DNA of 64,000 nt from Neostapfia colusana (Eukaryota; Streptophyta; Magnoliopsida; Poales; Poaceae). The stretch covers positions 24,960,824 through 25,024,823 of the forward strand of contig JASWHV010000007.1 in assembly GCA_030760725.1 (NCBI GenBank), given 5' to 3'. A program made the translations under genes and the position numbers. Within the stretch, counting starts at the first letter, position 1, and the number at the start of each line of letters is the position of its first letter. The notes under the pieces are model-generated. The model was not told where the DNA came from, searched no databases, and saw only the letters and a list, made by a program, of their open reading frames with translations. This document shows positions 36,037-48,005 of the stretch, piece after piece.

Positions 36037-37628
36037 TGTAAGTGCATCTAGGCACCCCCGTGGGTTTTGGATGATTGATGACGACAAATTAAGAGACTAA
36101 TGAGCTGAGACGATCATAAGCACGGGACATTTCCAAGGCGGACACCTAAACTCTTAAAAAGGGAAAAAGATGAAGAACGACGTCGAAGACTCGAAGAGTA
36201 GAAATTAGGGTTTCACTTGAGTCTTTAGTAGGATAGCCATGTAAAAGAAAGAGTGTTTGTGTCAAGTGCATTGAGATCATAGAAGAGATCTCAAAGTGTT
36301 AGAAGTGTCAAATCCTTAGTGGAGAGACGTAGAGAGGTAAAGTTGGGCAGACAGAACTTGTCCGGGGAAGAGGCCGGACTAGTCTGGAAGTCCTACGGCT
36401 TAGTCCGTATTGGGGCGGACTGAGAGTTCCTGACTGAGATCGGACATGTCCATTTTGGGACGGACTAGTCCGTTTCTCTCTTGGTGAGAGTGTTTTTGGG
36501 GCTAAGTCCTGGTAGATCGGACTTATCCGCCTCAGTGGCCGGACTAGTCCGGGCTAGCTAGACTTGTCCGTTTTCACACAGACTAAAAGTTCCTGTATGA
36601 GTTCGGGCTAGTCCGCTCTAAGGCGGACTAGTCCGTATGGGTGTGAGATGAGAGCTCCCACGGCTAAGTCTTGGTAGACCAGACTTGTCCGCCTTAGTGG
36701 ACGGACTAGTCCGGGTCCTCCAAACTTGTTCGTTCTCACCCGGACAAATAGTTCCTGTGTGAGGCGGACTAGTCCGGTGTGAGGCGGACTAGTCCGGACT
36801 TTCGGTAGGTGGCAACGGTTGGATTCGGGACTTCTATAAAAGTAGATGACCCGACTTCATTTAGAAAGACCTGGAACCCTAGCGCCGCCACGGCGATCTT
36901 AGAGCCCCCCCTAAGCCTTCTCTCTTGCCTACTCACCCTCTAGAACCAATTCTTGAGTGGATTTGGGTGTGTGAGGAGAGGAGAAGGAAGAACTTCGCGT
37001 TAAAGGCTCTCGGGTTGATCTCGTGCACTTGGTGTGACTTGCGGCTTGTAAGATTGGTGGAGTTTTGTGGACGTGATCAAGTGGGAGCCTCAGATTGTGA
37101 GCAGCCCCAACACTTTGTAAGTTCACCCTTGAGATAGTGAAAAACCGGGTTGGCCTTAGTGGCGACTTGGTGAGGGAAGGGTTGTTAAACCCGGTCCTTT
37201 GTGGACTCCTCAATGGGGACGTAGATTCCTGAGTGGAATCGAACCTCGGGCAACAATCTTCGTGTGATTTTGCACTTACATTTCATTGATCATTAGAATT
37301 TCTTAGGGTTTGTTCGATCATTTCGTTCTTATAATATTTCATGTTACAATCTTGCAATCCACCTCAATATTTTGTCATATTTGTTATATTAGATTGCTAG
37401 ATAGTTTATGTGCATTTCGTTAAACTAAAATTTGAAGAAAAACTCATAAAAAACAAGTTTAGGCTTTTCAGCAGTTTGACCGGAGTAGTCCGCCCGTGAC
37501 CTAGACTAGTCCGGCCTTTTAGGCTTTTCCAGCAGGTTGATCGGACTAGTCCGGCCCGTGTATTCTAATCTCGTTTAATTAAGTCATTTCAAAAATTTTA
37601 GCCCATTCACCCCCTCTAGGCAATTTAA
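36037..37628 (+). repeat. Sirevirus 5' LTR
   Basis: Starts TGTAAGTGCATCTAGGCACC and ends CAATTTAA (terminal C apparently mutated; the 3' LTR ends CAATTTCA). TATAAAAG is at 36835-36842. At least eight full or near copies of CGGACTAGTCCG lie between 36380 and 36800, and more near the end (37480-37560). By eye about ten differences from the 3' LTR occur in the first ~160 aligned bases. Confidence 0.92.
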
Positions 37629-37630
37629 AT

Positions 37631-37642
37631 TGGTATAAGAGC
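37631..37642 (+). promoter_or_regulatory. Primer binding site
   Basis: TGGTATAAGAGC begins two bases after the LTR. It differs at one position from TGGTATCAGAGC, the complement of the 3' end of initiator methionine tRNA used by Sireviruses. Confidence 0.85.
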
Positions 37643-37680
37643 AGGTCTCTCCATCAAGAGTCTAACCACTCGGATAGAAG

Positions 37681-39521
37681 ATGGCCGGAGTGGAGGGATA
37701 CGAGATTCCGTCGACGTCACAAGGTGACAACACATATGACAAGAAAAAGAACACGGATGTGCTGCAGTACCACTCGAGTGACGATGAAGAAGTCCGCCAG
37801 TTCAAGGCACGACTTCGCGAGAAGCTAGGTCACTCAAGTAAAGAGAAGAAGATGCCGAAGAATCAAGAAAGGAGTGGTCAACCGGACTACTCCCAATATC
37901 CTTTTAACTATGAACGAATAACTTCCAACAATCACTACTTATCTATTCCTCTTGGCAAACCTCCTCAATTCAACGGAAATGATTACTCAATGTGGAAGCA
38001 TAATATGAAGATGCATCTAATATCCTTAAACCCTAGCTTGTGGTAAATTGTCTTAACAAGTGTCCATCTTCTAAGAAATGAAGAAGATGTTACCCGGAGC
38101 AAGCCATTCTACTTCATCGCAATGCTCAAGCAGTTGGGGTGATCACCTCATCCTTGACTCGAGAAGAGTTCAACCGAGTCGATGGATTGGAGGTGTCCAA
38201 AGACATATGGGACACACTCACGACAGCGCATGAAGGAAACCGAGTCATTAGGGAAGCCAAGATCGAGATGATTGAAGGAGATCTTGGGAGGTTCACCATC
38301 ATAGATGGTGAGTCCCCTCAAGACATGTACAACCGTCTCAAGGTCCTCATCAACAAGATCCGATCTTATGGATGCACCCGGTGGACGGATCATGAGGTGG
38401 TGAAGATGATGCTTCAGGCATTCATGCCTCGAAACATTGCTCTTTGCTCCTTGATCCGTGAGGGCCCGGGATATGCTTAAATGACCCCGGAGGAAGTGCT
38501 TGGAAAAATCATCAACAACGAGATGATGGAGAAGGAAGCCATGTTCTACAGCGACCTCCAAAGGCTCGCCTCCTCAAAGAAGAAAGATGTTGCTTTCAAA
38601 GCAACATCCTCATTACAAGACTTCGAAGCAAGTGATGATGAGGGCCTCGACACCGATGAAGAAGAGGCGCTCTTCATCAACAAGTTCAAGAGGATGATGA
38701 GAAGAAGGAAGGGGGGCAACCATTATGAGAACAAGAACAAGAAAAGGTCCAAGCCCAAGACGAAAAGAGCATGCTACAACTGTGGTGAATATGGACACTT
38801 CATTGTGGATTGTCCATATGAAGAGAGTAAGAAGAAGAAAGATGGCAAGTCTCAAGAGAAGAAATTCTTCAAGAAGAAGAAGCCATCAGGACATGCTCAC
38901 CTTAGGAAAGAATGGGACTCAAACGAAGACTCATCCTCCGAGGATGAAGAGAAAGTGGCAACACTTGCCATTGAAAGGAGCAAACTCTTCCCAAACATTG
39001 AAGACTTCAAGTCTACATGTCTCATGGCTAAGGAGGGAAGAAGAAAGGTTAAATCTAAACCATCCTCCTCTACCTCTTCACTTGATAGCTTCGATAGTAG
39101 TAGTGATAATGAATCCATCCTTAACGATCTAAGTAGGAGCAGCTTGAAAAAGATGACATTGTTGTCGGAAGAAATCTTTGAGAAGGATGAACTCATCAAT
39201 CGTCAAGAAGACATGCTCATCCTTGAAAAGGAGAGATGTTATGAGCTTAAAGAGCTTCTTGAGGCTGAAAGGGAAAGAAGCAAGGCACTTGAGCATGAAC
39301 TCGCTTTGAGAAAGGAAACTTGCTCAAATCTTGAAGACACAACTGTTGTGCTCAAGGATGAAATTGTTAACTTGACAAAAGTCAACAAGATCCTTGAAAC
39401 ACAAGTTGAGTCTCTCAATAAATGCACCTTCTTCCTCTATGATTTCACCCTCCTCAAAGAAATCTTCCGAAGCAACTCAAACTTGCAAGTGCTCAAACTT
39501 AATCCTAAAACTCAAAGATGA
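37681..39521 (+). pseudogene. Sirevirus gag remnant
   Basis: The start codon at 37681 opens 121 codons (including LGKPPQFNGNDYSMWKHNM). A stop and a frameshift then occur near 38044-38140. A second frame runs from 38139 to 39521 with one stop (38478-38480). It contains the Copia gag core (DIWDTLTTAHEGN, SPQDMYNRLKVLINKIR) and a CCHC zinc knuckle, CYNCGEYGHFIVDC, at about 38772-38813. A lysine/acidic-rich region and a long coiled-coil stretch follow, typical of the extended Sirevirus gag. Gag would form the virus-like particle; the breaks here abolish a full product. Confidence 0.88.
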
Positions 39522-39756
39522 ACTTAAGTTGGCACAAAACAAGCAGTCACCGAAAGGTGGTATCTTTAACAAGGAAAAAGTGGCATATGCACGAAGTGCA
39601 TATACCAATGTAAGACCCCCACATGTCAAAATGGTCTTGGCTATTCTCGGGAGTGGAGGCAAATGCTAAAACTCCCAAGAAGGGAAAAGACTTAATTGTA
39701 TTTGTCAAGGGTCATCCAATAAAGAAATTGTAAAGAACATTACAAACTCATCTAAC

Positions 39757-41313
39757 ATGCCTAAAAATAAATCTCATCTTTTGTTCCATGATTTTGATGC
39801 CTCATATGTTTTATTGAGAAACAAATTTGGAAAGATCTATGCTAGGTATGTTGGGACACTCCGCAAGAGTCCAAAACCTTGTGTGTGGGTGCCCAGGTGC
39901 CTCTTGACTAACATGAAAGGACCCAACTCCGCTTGGGTACCAAAAAATAAGGCATAACTCTATTTTGTAGGTATACTCCTCTGGTGGATCAAAATGGGTG
40001 CTCGATAGTGGATGCACGAACCATATGACCGGAAAGAGAAAGATGTTTGTGCAATATGAGGAAAACAAAGATCCAAGTGAAGGAATATACTTTGGGGATA
40101 ATAGCCAAGGGAAAATCCTTGGCACCGGTAAAATTGCTATCTCTCCCCATCATACTCTTTCAAATGTTTTGCATGTTGACTCCCTTGATTATAAGCTTCT
40201 ATCCCTATCCCAATTATGTGATAAAAGTTATAATTGTATGTTCAGTAACGAGGGTGTGGCTGTCTTGAGAAGAAGCAATTACTCAATCGCCTTTAAGGGT
40301 GTACTCAAGAGAAAACTTTACCTTGTGGATTTCAACACGGATAAAGCTCAACTTGACACGTGCTTAATGGCGAAGACCAACATGGGATGGCTGTGGCATA
40401 GAAGGCTAGCCCATGTTGGGATGAGAAACATGCAAAAACTTCTCAAGGGAGAACACATTCGAGGCTTGAAGAATGTTGTTTTTGATAAGGATAGTCCATG
40501 TAGTGCTTGTCAAGCTAGAAAGCAAGTTGGAGCTCAACATCCATCCAAAAATGTCATGACGACCACAAGACCCTTGAGCTACTTCACATGGACCTCTTCG
40601 GCCCAATCGCCTACATAAGCATCGGCGGTAACAAATATGGTCTTATTGTTGTAGATGATTATTCTCGTTCCACTTGGGTGTTCTTTTTGCATGACAAAGG
40701 ATAAACTCAAGGTGTGCTCAAGAAATTCTTGAGAAGAGCTCAAAACGAGTTCTCCTTAAGAATTAAGAACATAAAGAGCGATAACGGCACCGAGTTTAAG
40801 AACACTCGAGTGGAAGAATAATTGGATGAAGAAGGCATCAAGCATGAGTTTTCAGCCCCCTACTCCCCTCAACAAAATGGGGTTGCTGAGAGGAAGAATA
40901 GAACTCTCATTGAGATGGCAAGAACCTTGCTTGATGAGTACAAGACATCGGACCAGTTTTGGGCGGAAGCGGTTAACACCGCTTGCCATGCCATAAACCG
41001 GTTGTATCTTCATCGACTTTTAAAGAAGATGTCTTACGAACTTCTAACCGGTAACAAACCAAACATCTCTTATTTTCGTGTCTTTGGGAGCATGTGTTAT
41101 ATTCTCGACAAGAAGCCTAGGACTTCGAAGTTTGCCTCAAAGTCCGATGAAGGTTTCTTGCTTGGTTATGACTCAAACACCTACGCCTATCGTGTTTTCA
41201 ACAAAACTTCCAGAATTGTTGAAATAGCGAGAGGCGTAGTGTTTGATGAGACTAATGGCTCCCAAGTGGAGCAAGTTGATCAAAGTGTGCTAGATAAAGA
41301 AGAGGCTCCATAA
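39757..41313 (+). pseudogene. Sirevirus protease and integrase remnant
   Basis: The protease motif WVLDSGCTNHMTG is encoded at about 39990-40030. The GAG-pre-integrase zinc finger follows (WHRRLAHVGMRNMQKL, then CSACQARK). A frameshift near 40570 moves the frame to the integrase core, where HMDLFGPI, SDNGTEF and QQNGVAERKNRTLIE supply the D, D and E positions of the catalytic triad; two more stops lie between (40703, 40819). The region ends with FLLGYDSNTYAYRVFN-type Copia integrase C-terminus. Coding similarity to Copia continues only into the acidic hinge (to about 41530), where Gypsy sequence begins. Confidence 0.88.
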
Positions 41314-41536
41314 GAAGCTCTTAAAAGGATGGCACTTGGAGAAATTTTTCCTCAAGAACATCCTCAAGACTCAAATGATCATCCAACAAACGAAAATATG
41401 TCTCCCTCCCATGATCAAGCTCCAGATGAGCAAGGCCAACCTCAACAAGATCAAAACGATCAAAGTCAAGATAGAGGATTGGATCAAGGGGGAGACGAAG
41501 AAAAGAGTGACAATGAAGATGAAGAGGATCAATATG

Positions 41537-42590
41537 GATTTCATCGTCGGATTGCCACGTACTCAGTCGGGTTATGACTCCATCTGGGTTATCGTGGATC
41601 GATTGAAGAAAACATCCCATTTTCTCCCTATAAGGGCCAAGTACAACGTTGCACAACTAGCCGAGTTGTACATGGAGAAGATCGTGTGCCGTCATGGAGT
41701 CCCGAGGAGGATAGTCTCTGATCGAGGTTCTCAGTTTACCTCTAGATTCTGGAGGAAGTTGCAAAAATCTATGGGTACACGACTGGATTTTAGCTCCGCC
41801 TATCACCCACAAACCGATGGGCAAACTGAAAGGACAAACCAAATTTTGGAGGACATGTTGAGAGCTTGCGCCTTGAAACGTGAGCGTAGTTGGGATAGGA
41901 GTTTACCGTACGCTGAATTCTCCTATAACAACAGCTATCAAGCTAGCTTGAAGATGTCGCCTTTCGAAGCATTGTATGGTAGGCGGTGTAGAACGCCGCT
42001 GTTCTGGGACGAAACCGGAGAGAACCAGGTTGGACCCGAAGTGCTACAAGAAGCTGAAAAACTAGTCCAAACGATACGGGAGAACTTAAAGGCTGCTCAG
42101 TCACGACAAAAAGGCTATGCGGACAATAGGCGAAGGAAGTTGACCTTCGAAGTAGGAGACTTCGTATATCTTAAGGTATCGCCTATCCGTGGCCAACGAC
42201 GTTTCAACATCAAAGGCAAGCTAGCGCCTCGCTATATCAGACCGTTTAAAATTTTGGACAAGCGAGGAGAAGTAGCCTATCAACTAGAGCTCCCAACATA
42301 TCTCTCCGACGTACATGACGTATTTCATGTATCCCATCTCAAGAAGTGCTTGAGAGTACCGCAGGAGCGAGTACCAATAGAAGAGCTTGAACTTCAAGAA
42401 GACCTGACTTATACGGAGCACCCTGTATGAATTTTGGTGAAAAGGAAAGATTCACCAGGAACAAAGTGATCCGATGGTGCAAGGTACAATGGAGCCATCA
42501 CACCGAAGCTGAAGCCACATGGGAGCGTTAAGAAGACATCAAGGCAGAATTTCCTCATCTATTCTCTACTAACGAATCTCGAGGGCAAGA
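41537..42590 (+). pseudogene. Gypsy (Tekay/Del-type) integrase C-terminal part
   Basis: The frame open through 42430 encodes MDFIVGLPRTQSGYDSIWV (first catalytic D), VSDRGSQFTSRFW (second D) and YHPQTDGQTERTNQILED (glutamate). It continues with SFEALYGRRCRTPL-like and VFHVSHLKKCL motifs of the Gypsy integrase C-terminus. After a stop at 42428-42430 the same strand reads KVQWSHHTEAEATWE, the chromodomain core of chromovirus integrases, followed by another stop. The HHCC zinc finger is absent. Truncated and not functional on its own. Confidence 0.9.
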
Positions 42591-42612
42591 CTCAATTTAA
42601 GGGGGGTAGATT

Positions 42613-45600
42613 TGTGACACCCTCATTTTTGGTTTCTGCATAATGAAGATAAAACATCTTAAAAGAAGAAGGAACAGAGAAAAATATCAAAAAGATAGCC
42701 ACTAAGAGCCGAATCCAGTTCACCGAGAGCGCCGAAGACAACTTATCGCGGCCCGCTGGCCACGTGGCGTGTTCGGAGCTCATCCCTGCGAAGTGGGGAG
42801 AGGTCCGCCGCTAAACTGGCTACGTGGCAGGCTCGGGGCTCATCTCCGCAAAGGGGGAGAGGTCGGACCCTGTGGGACACGTGTTGCCACGGAGCTAGCC
42901 TCTGCGGAAGAAGCAAAGGCATTTCCGCAGGACACATGTCACCTTCGGAGCTAGTCACCGCGAAAATCAGAGGACTAGTCGCGCGGGATACGTGTCGATC
43001 TCGGAGCTCACCTCCGAGAGGTCCGGTTCTATTGGACACATGTCATCACCAGAGCTTATCTCCGGTAGGTCCGACATTGTTGGACATGTGTCTACCTCAG
43101 AGCTCGTCTCTTAAGAAAGAGGGAAAGACCGGCACTAACACGTGGCGTTCGCGGAGCCACCTCCGAATAAGAGAGGAGGTCCGATAGCTAGGATACGTGG
43201 CGCACGCAGAGCTCACCTCCGAAGGAGAAGGGAGGTCTCGCTCGCTTGACACGCGGCACAACCGGAGCTCGTCTCTGCGGAAAGGGAGAGACCAGGCCCC
43301 GGAGGACACGTGGAGCTTCCGGAGCTCATCACCGAGGAGGTAACGAGTTCTGGAGCGGTTTTTGGATTCTGTACGCGTAGAAATACCAGTACGGAGGAAA
43401 AACCGACCTGAATTCCACAATGTTACCGCACCAAATCAACTAAAGATAAGATGTTAAGATTCAACGACGATCTGAATAGGACTCTTATTCGGAATACAAT
43501 CAGATTAGGACTCTTCTTCTCCCGATTATAAATAGAACCCAAAACCTCTGGCCGAAACCACGAACTTCTTTTCCAACTCCTAAGCCGACGACTTAGAGCC
43601 CTAGCCCCAACTCGCCGAGTAAGCCATCGCCGGAGTTCAGCAAGGAAGATCGCCGGAAGAGAGCCCAAACGATCTGTCTGGTCAGAGAAGGACCCCGAGA
43701 CCGAGAAGAACGTAAGGTAGGTCTCCAATACCACCTTACGACATCATTGTGTTTTCTTTGCATCTGTTCTTCGATTCCTTTCGAACAGAAGCTTTCTCGT
43801 GGACAGATCACTTGTTGATCGGGTTGATCTAAAGACAAGGTCATCGACACGTCCACATCTGATCCGAACACCTCTGTTCATCATAAAACCATGCAAGAAC
43901 ACGTACAAACCGACCTAATAAAACTAAATTGCATTATAGGATAGCATGCATACGCATCATCACATCTAATTTAAAGTTTGTGCATGGTATTGATTGTTAT
44001 GAATCTTGTATGTGCGTGATCCTGTATAGAAGGACAAGCTCAGGGAGCTGTCTACAACGAGCTGCAACAACAAGGTTTCGAGATCCAAGAGCAACCGGAA
44101 CCGCAAGAACAAGGCAAGTGCTCCTTGACCATATCGATCCTATATTTTGGGAAAAACTGTTTTATTTTGCGAAAAGGTGTGTGTGCTGAGTCAAACATGA
44201 TGGGAAACCCTTTTATAGGAGTTTACTAGCTTTGGTTAAACCACCCTTGTCGCCAGGGATGTTTATGAGTCGGTTATGGTTTTTACTTTTATGCTTCGCT
44301 GAGTCCACGGGATTGGGAAGCGAGATAGATGTGTCTAGTTAACTGCACTCATAATGATAATGAGAAATTGATGTTGTTAATGAACATGGATCGGAGGGAG
44401 ATCTAGGCAAGACTGGGTTTGTGATTGAGGTAGCATGCGATGGTGGTTTACTTGCCGTAGATCTAAGGACCGGTTCATGCGAGCACATGCCAGGATAACA
44501 GTGCCACCACAAGGCCAAGTATGGGTGCGGCTTAGCTGAGTAATTAGTTTAGTTTCTAGGTTGTTATGGACTGTGGAAGGCGCGGGGAATGGGAGTCGAG
44601 TGAGGACTGCCCTAGGAACTGCATGGCACAAGAGGGGGCCCGTGGGTGGGAGAATTGGAGATTCTAGCCTGCCGGTGAATCCTTAGTTAGTCCATACATC
44701 TAGTAACCCCTGTGTAAAGGCTATTTTGTGATCTCTTGGCCATACACCGACGGTTGTGTACTGGTATAATGGAGGTTCTGCAGTCGCCGATGGGTGACGA
44801 AATCACAAACTTGTGGGTAAAGAGGTGTAAACTCTGCAGAGTCTAAAACTATCATGATAACCGAGCTTACGGTCACGAGCGTCTGGCCAACTTCCATGAT
44901 TAGTTGGGGTGATTAGTTGGGATGGTTATTGGTTATGGTGTTGGATTGTTTGGTTTTGGTTTGGTTTTCGGGACTGTTGAGTCCGGATGTTAAGATGGGT
45001 TGCATGACTGTTGAGTCATGACAACAAGGTTAGTCTCGGTGGGAGACGAAGTGGTTTTATGAGATGAAATGGTAGCGAATACGAGATGGTATTCGTGAGA
45101 TGGTAGCGAATACGAGGAGGTATTCGTGAGCGAGAATGAGGTTGATTGATGACTGGTTGTGACATGGAAGGTAATGAGCATAATGGAGGTATGATTGGTA
45201 TTTTAATACATGTTGGGATTACATTCACTTAAAGAAGAGTTGTTGTTTTATCATGGTTTTGATAAATAACTTTGCTTTCTGCAATGAGCCTTTTTATACC
45301 TACCTTGTTATGAGCTTCATATCATATTTTTCCTCACTTGTTGAGTACATCATTGTACTCAAACTTGCATTATTATCTCATCATCAACAACAGGAGAATA
45401 GTACTATGAAGACCAAGTGGAGCATTAGGCGTGTGATTTGTTCTCAACCTTGCCTCTGGGGATGGAGTAGAGATGGAGCCATTGCTGCCTAGAATTTCTT
45501 CCGCATTAGTTAAATTGCTTCCGCATTAGAATAAAGACTTCCGCTGCATAGAAATAAGACTTCCGCTGTGAGCATGAGTCCAAGACTCATGAGACATTGT

Positions 45601-45738
45601 AATAAACTCTGTTATTCGTGGTTATATATAATCTGAATTCAGTTTGTGGAACATATGTGTATATGTGATGAACATCCTGGGCACACATATGCATCAGTTC
45701 TCGGTTCCGTGGTATTCCACAAAATTGAGGGCGTCACA
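42613..45738 (+). repeat. Tekay-like 3' LTR (3.1 kb)
   Basis: Begins TGTGACACCCTC just after the purine tract AAGGGGGGTAGA and ends GAGGGCGTCACA; these ends are inverted repeats at 11 of 12 positions. TATAAATA lies at 43527-43534. A polyadenylation-type AATAAAC is at about 45601. Minisatellite array B occupies the U3 part. The five bases after the LTR (ATGTG, 45739-45743) are the candidate surviving copy of the target duplication. Confidence 0.88.
42765..43335. repeat. CACGTG/GAGCTC minisatellite, array B
   Basis: About eleven diverged units of 47-60 bp, each with a CACGTG-like core (CACGTGGCGTG, ACACGTGTTGCC, ACACGTGGAGC) followed by GGAGCT and a CTCCG/GGAGG hairpin. Located upstream of the TATA box in the Tekay-like LTR. 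Related to arrays A and C but more decayed. Confidence 0.85.
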
Positions 45739-46943
45739 ATGTGAAAAGCGCTTTCCTCAATGGTCAAATCAAGGAGGAAGTGTACGTGGAGAAACCACCC
45801 GAATTTGAGGACGATAAGTATCCTAACCATGTCTTTAAGCTTCGTAAAGCCCTCTATGGCCTCAAACAAGCTCCTAGAGCTTGGTATGAGTGTCTTAGAG
45901 ATTTTCTTATTAAAAATGGTTTTAGGATAGGAAAAGCCGACTATAAACTCTTCATTAAGCATTTTAACGATGATTTATTCGTGTGCCAAATTTATGTCGA
46001 TGACATTATATTTTGTTCTACTAACAAAGCTTTTTGTGATGAGTTTTCAAAGAAAACAACTGAAAGGTTCGAGATGTCAATGATGGGGGAATTGAAGTTC
46101 TTCCTAGGATTCCAAGTCAAACAACTCAAGGAAGGAACGTTCATAAGTCAAACCAAGTATACTCAAGACATACTTAAGAGGTTCGACATGGACAAAGCCA
46201 AACCCATAAAGACTCCCATGGGAACCAACAAACATGTTGACCTTAATGAAGATGGTCCAAGTGTGGACCAAAAGGTATTTCGTTCCATGATAGGCTCTTT
46301 GCTTTACCTTTGTGCATCTAGGCCTGACATAATGCTTAGTGTGTGTATGTGTGCACGGTTCCAAGCCGCTCCTAAGGAGTGCCACTTGATGGCCGTTAAG
46401 CGGATTCCTAGATATTTGGTTCACTCCTAACCTAGGACTTTGGTATCCCAAGGGATCCAAGTTCAATCTCATTGGATACTCCGATGCTGATTATGCCGGT
46501 TGTAAGGTAGATAGGAAGAGCACGTCAGGGACTTGTCAATTTCTTGGTAGTCCTTGGTTTCGTGGTCTTCAAAGAAACAAAACTCCATTGCCTTATCCAC
46601 AGCCGAAGCGGAGTACGTCGCAGCCGGGAGTTGTTGTGCACAACTCCTATGGATGCGACAAACTCTTAGGGACTATGGTTACACTTTGAGCCATATTCCA
46701 CTCCTATGTGACAATGAGAGTGCCATCAAGATTGCTCACAATCCCGTGGAGCATTCTAGAACCAAACATATTGATATCCGTCACCATTTCCTGAGAGATC
46801 ACTCTATCAAGGGAGATATCGTTATCTCTCATGTTAGGAGTGAGAAGCAATTGGCGGACATCTTCACAAAACCCCTTGATGAGAAACACTTTTATGACCT
46901 CAGGAGTAAACTAAATATCCTAGATTTTCGAAATGTTGCTTGA
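45739..46943 (+). pseudogene. Sirevirus RT C-terminal half and RNase H
   Basis: Starts mid-domain at KSAFLNGQIKEEVYVEKPP. It includes KALYGLKQAPRAWYE and the catalytic YVDDIIF (about 45990-46015), then FFLGFQVKQL and CASRPDIMLSVCMCARF. A one-base loss near 46425 and a gain near 46548 compensate each other. RNase H follows with SWSSKKQNSIALSTAEAEYVAA and EKQLADIFTKPL. The first half of the reverse transcriptase is missing because of the Gypsy insertion and deletion. Non-functional. Confidence 0.9.
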
Positions 46944-47169
46944 GGTGTGCACATATGTTTGTTGCTTGTTTATAAACTTCAAAAACTGCATGTTTTCAAC
47001 ATACTACCCTAATCTCTCTTACTATGAAAACTATGTTCAAAAGGACTCTTTGTCAAATATGGTCATTGCTTGTTTGATGTATGCTTACTGATCATGTTTG
47101 CCAAAGATATTTGCAAAAACTTGTCCAAAAGGATCATATTATTGAGCTAAAACTCAAACTATATGAACT

Positions 47170-47280
47170 TCAGCTTGTAGCCGGGCTAGTCCGCCTCGGA
47201 GGCCGGACCAGAGAAGTTCGGCTCTGGTCCACCAACAGGACTTATCCGTACAACAAGCCGGACTAGTCCGACCCCTCCAG
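47170..47280. repeat. CGGACTAGTCCG-type palindromes downstream of pol
   Basis: Several matches to GGACTAGTCCG-like motifs (GCTAGTCCG, ACTTATCCG, CGGACTAGTCCG) sit just after the pol region and before minisatellite C. Further copies occur at 48025-48135 and 48535-48615. The same palindrome dominates the LTRs. Confidence 0.8.
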
Positions 47281-47284
47281 ACAC

Positions 47285-48005
47285 GTGTATATTTCGGAGC
47301 TCACCCCTTGTGGAAGGGATGAGGTCCGGCCTCGCGGGACATGTGTCGCCACCGGAGCTCACCCCTGTGGAAGGGATGAGGTCCGGCCCCGCGGGACGTG
47401 TCGCCACCGGAGCTCACCCCTATGGAAGGGATGAGGTCCGGTCCCCCGGGACACGTGTTGCCACCAGAGCTCACCCCTGTGGAAGGGATGAGGTCCGGTC
47501 CCGTTGGACACGTGTCACCATCGGAGCTCACCTCTGAGGAGAGGAGAGGCCCCGACCCGCTGGACACGTGTCACCACCGGAGCCCGCCTCTGAGGAGAGG
47601 AGAGGCCCCGGTCCGTTGGACATGTGTCACCACCGGAGCTCGCCTTTGAGGAGAGGAGAGGCCCCGGACCGCTGGACACATGTCGCCACCGGAGCTCGCC
47701 TCTAAGGAGAGGGAGAGGCCCCGGACCGCTGGACACGTGTCGCCACGGGAGCTCGCCTCTAAGGAGAGGGGAGGTCCGGCCCTGTCGGACACATGGCGCC
47801 CTCGGAGCTCGCCTTTGAGGAGAGGGGAGGTCCGGCCCTGTCGGACACGTGGCGCCCTCGGAGCTCGCCTCTGAGGAGAGGGGAGGTTCGGCCCCGCCGG
47901 ACACGTGGCGCCCTCGGAGCTCGCCTCTGAGGAGAGGGGAGGCTCGGCCCCGCTGGGCACGTGGTGCCTTCGAAGCTCACCCTGGCAGTGGCCACGTGGC
48001 AGAGT
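47285..48005. repeat. CACGTG/GAGCTC minisatellite, array C
   Basis: About thirteen regular units of 56-57 bp (CGGAGCTC at 47294, 47352, 47408, 47522 and onward to 47915), each with CACGTGTCGCCACC or CACGTGGCGCCCTC, GGAGCTCGCC and CTCTGAGGAGAGG. It is the most homogeneous of the three arrays, hence probably the most recently expanded. It lies between pol and the third ORF of the Sirevirus. Confidence 0.92.

Larger units (their letters stand above)
41531..45738 (+). mobile_element. Tekay-like Gypsy fragment nested in the Sirevirus
   Basis: Gypsy integrase sequence starts abruptly in mid-domain, runs through the C-terminus and chromodomain-like tail, a PPT and a complete 3' LTR. The LTR terminus at 45738 abuts Copia reverse-transcriptase sequence directly. 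The 5' LTR, gag, protease, RT and RNase H of the Gypsy element are missing, as is the first half of the Copia RT, so a deletion after nested insertion is the simplest history. Confidence 0.88.

Noticed and set aside
42613..45738. A stand-alone solo LTR
   Set aside because: It is preceded by a PPT and Gypsy integrase on the same strand, so it is the 3' LTR of a truncated element.
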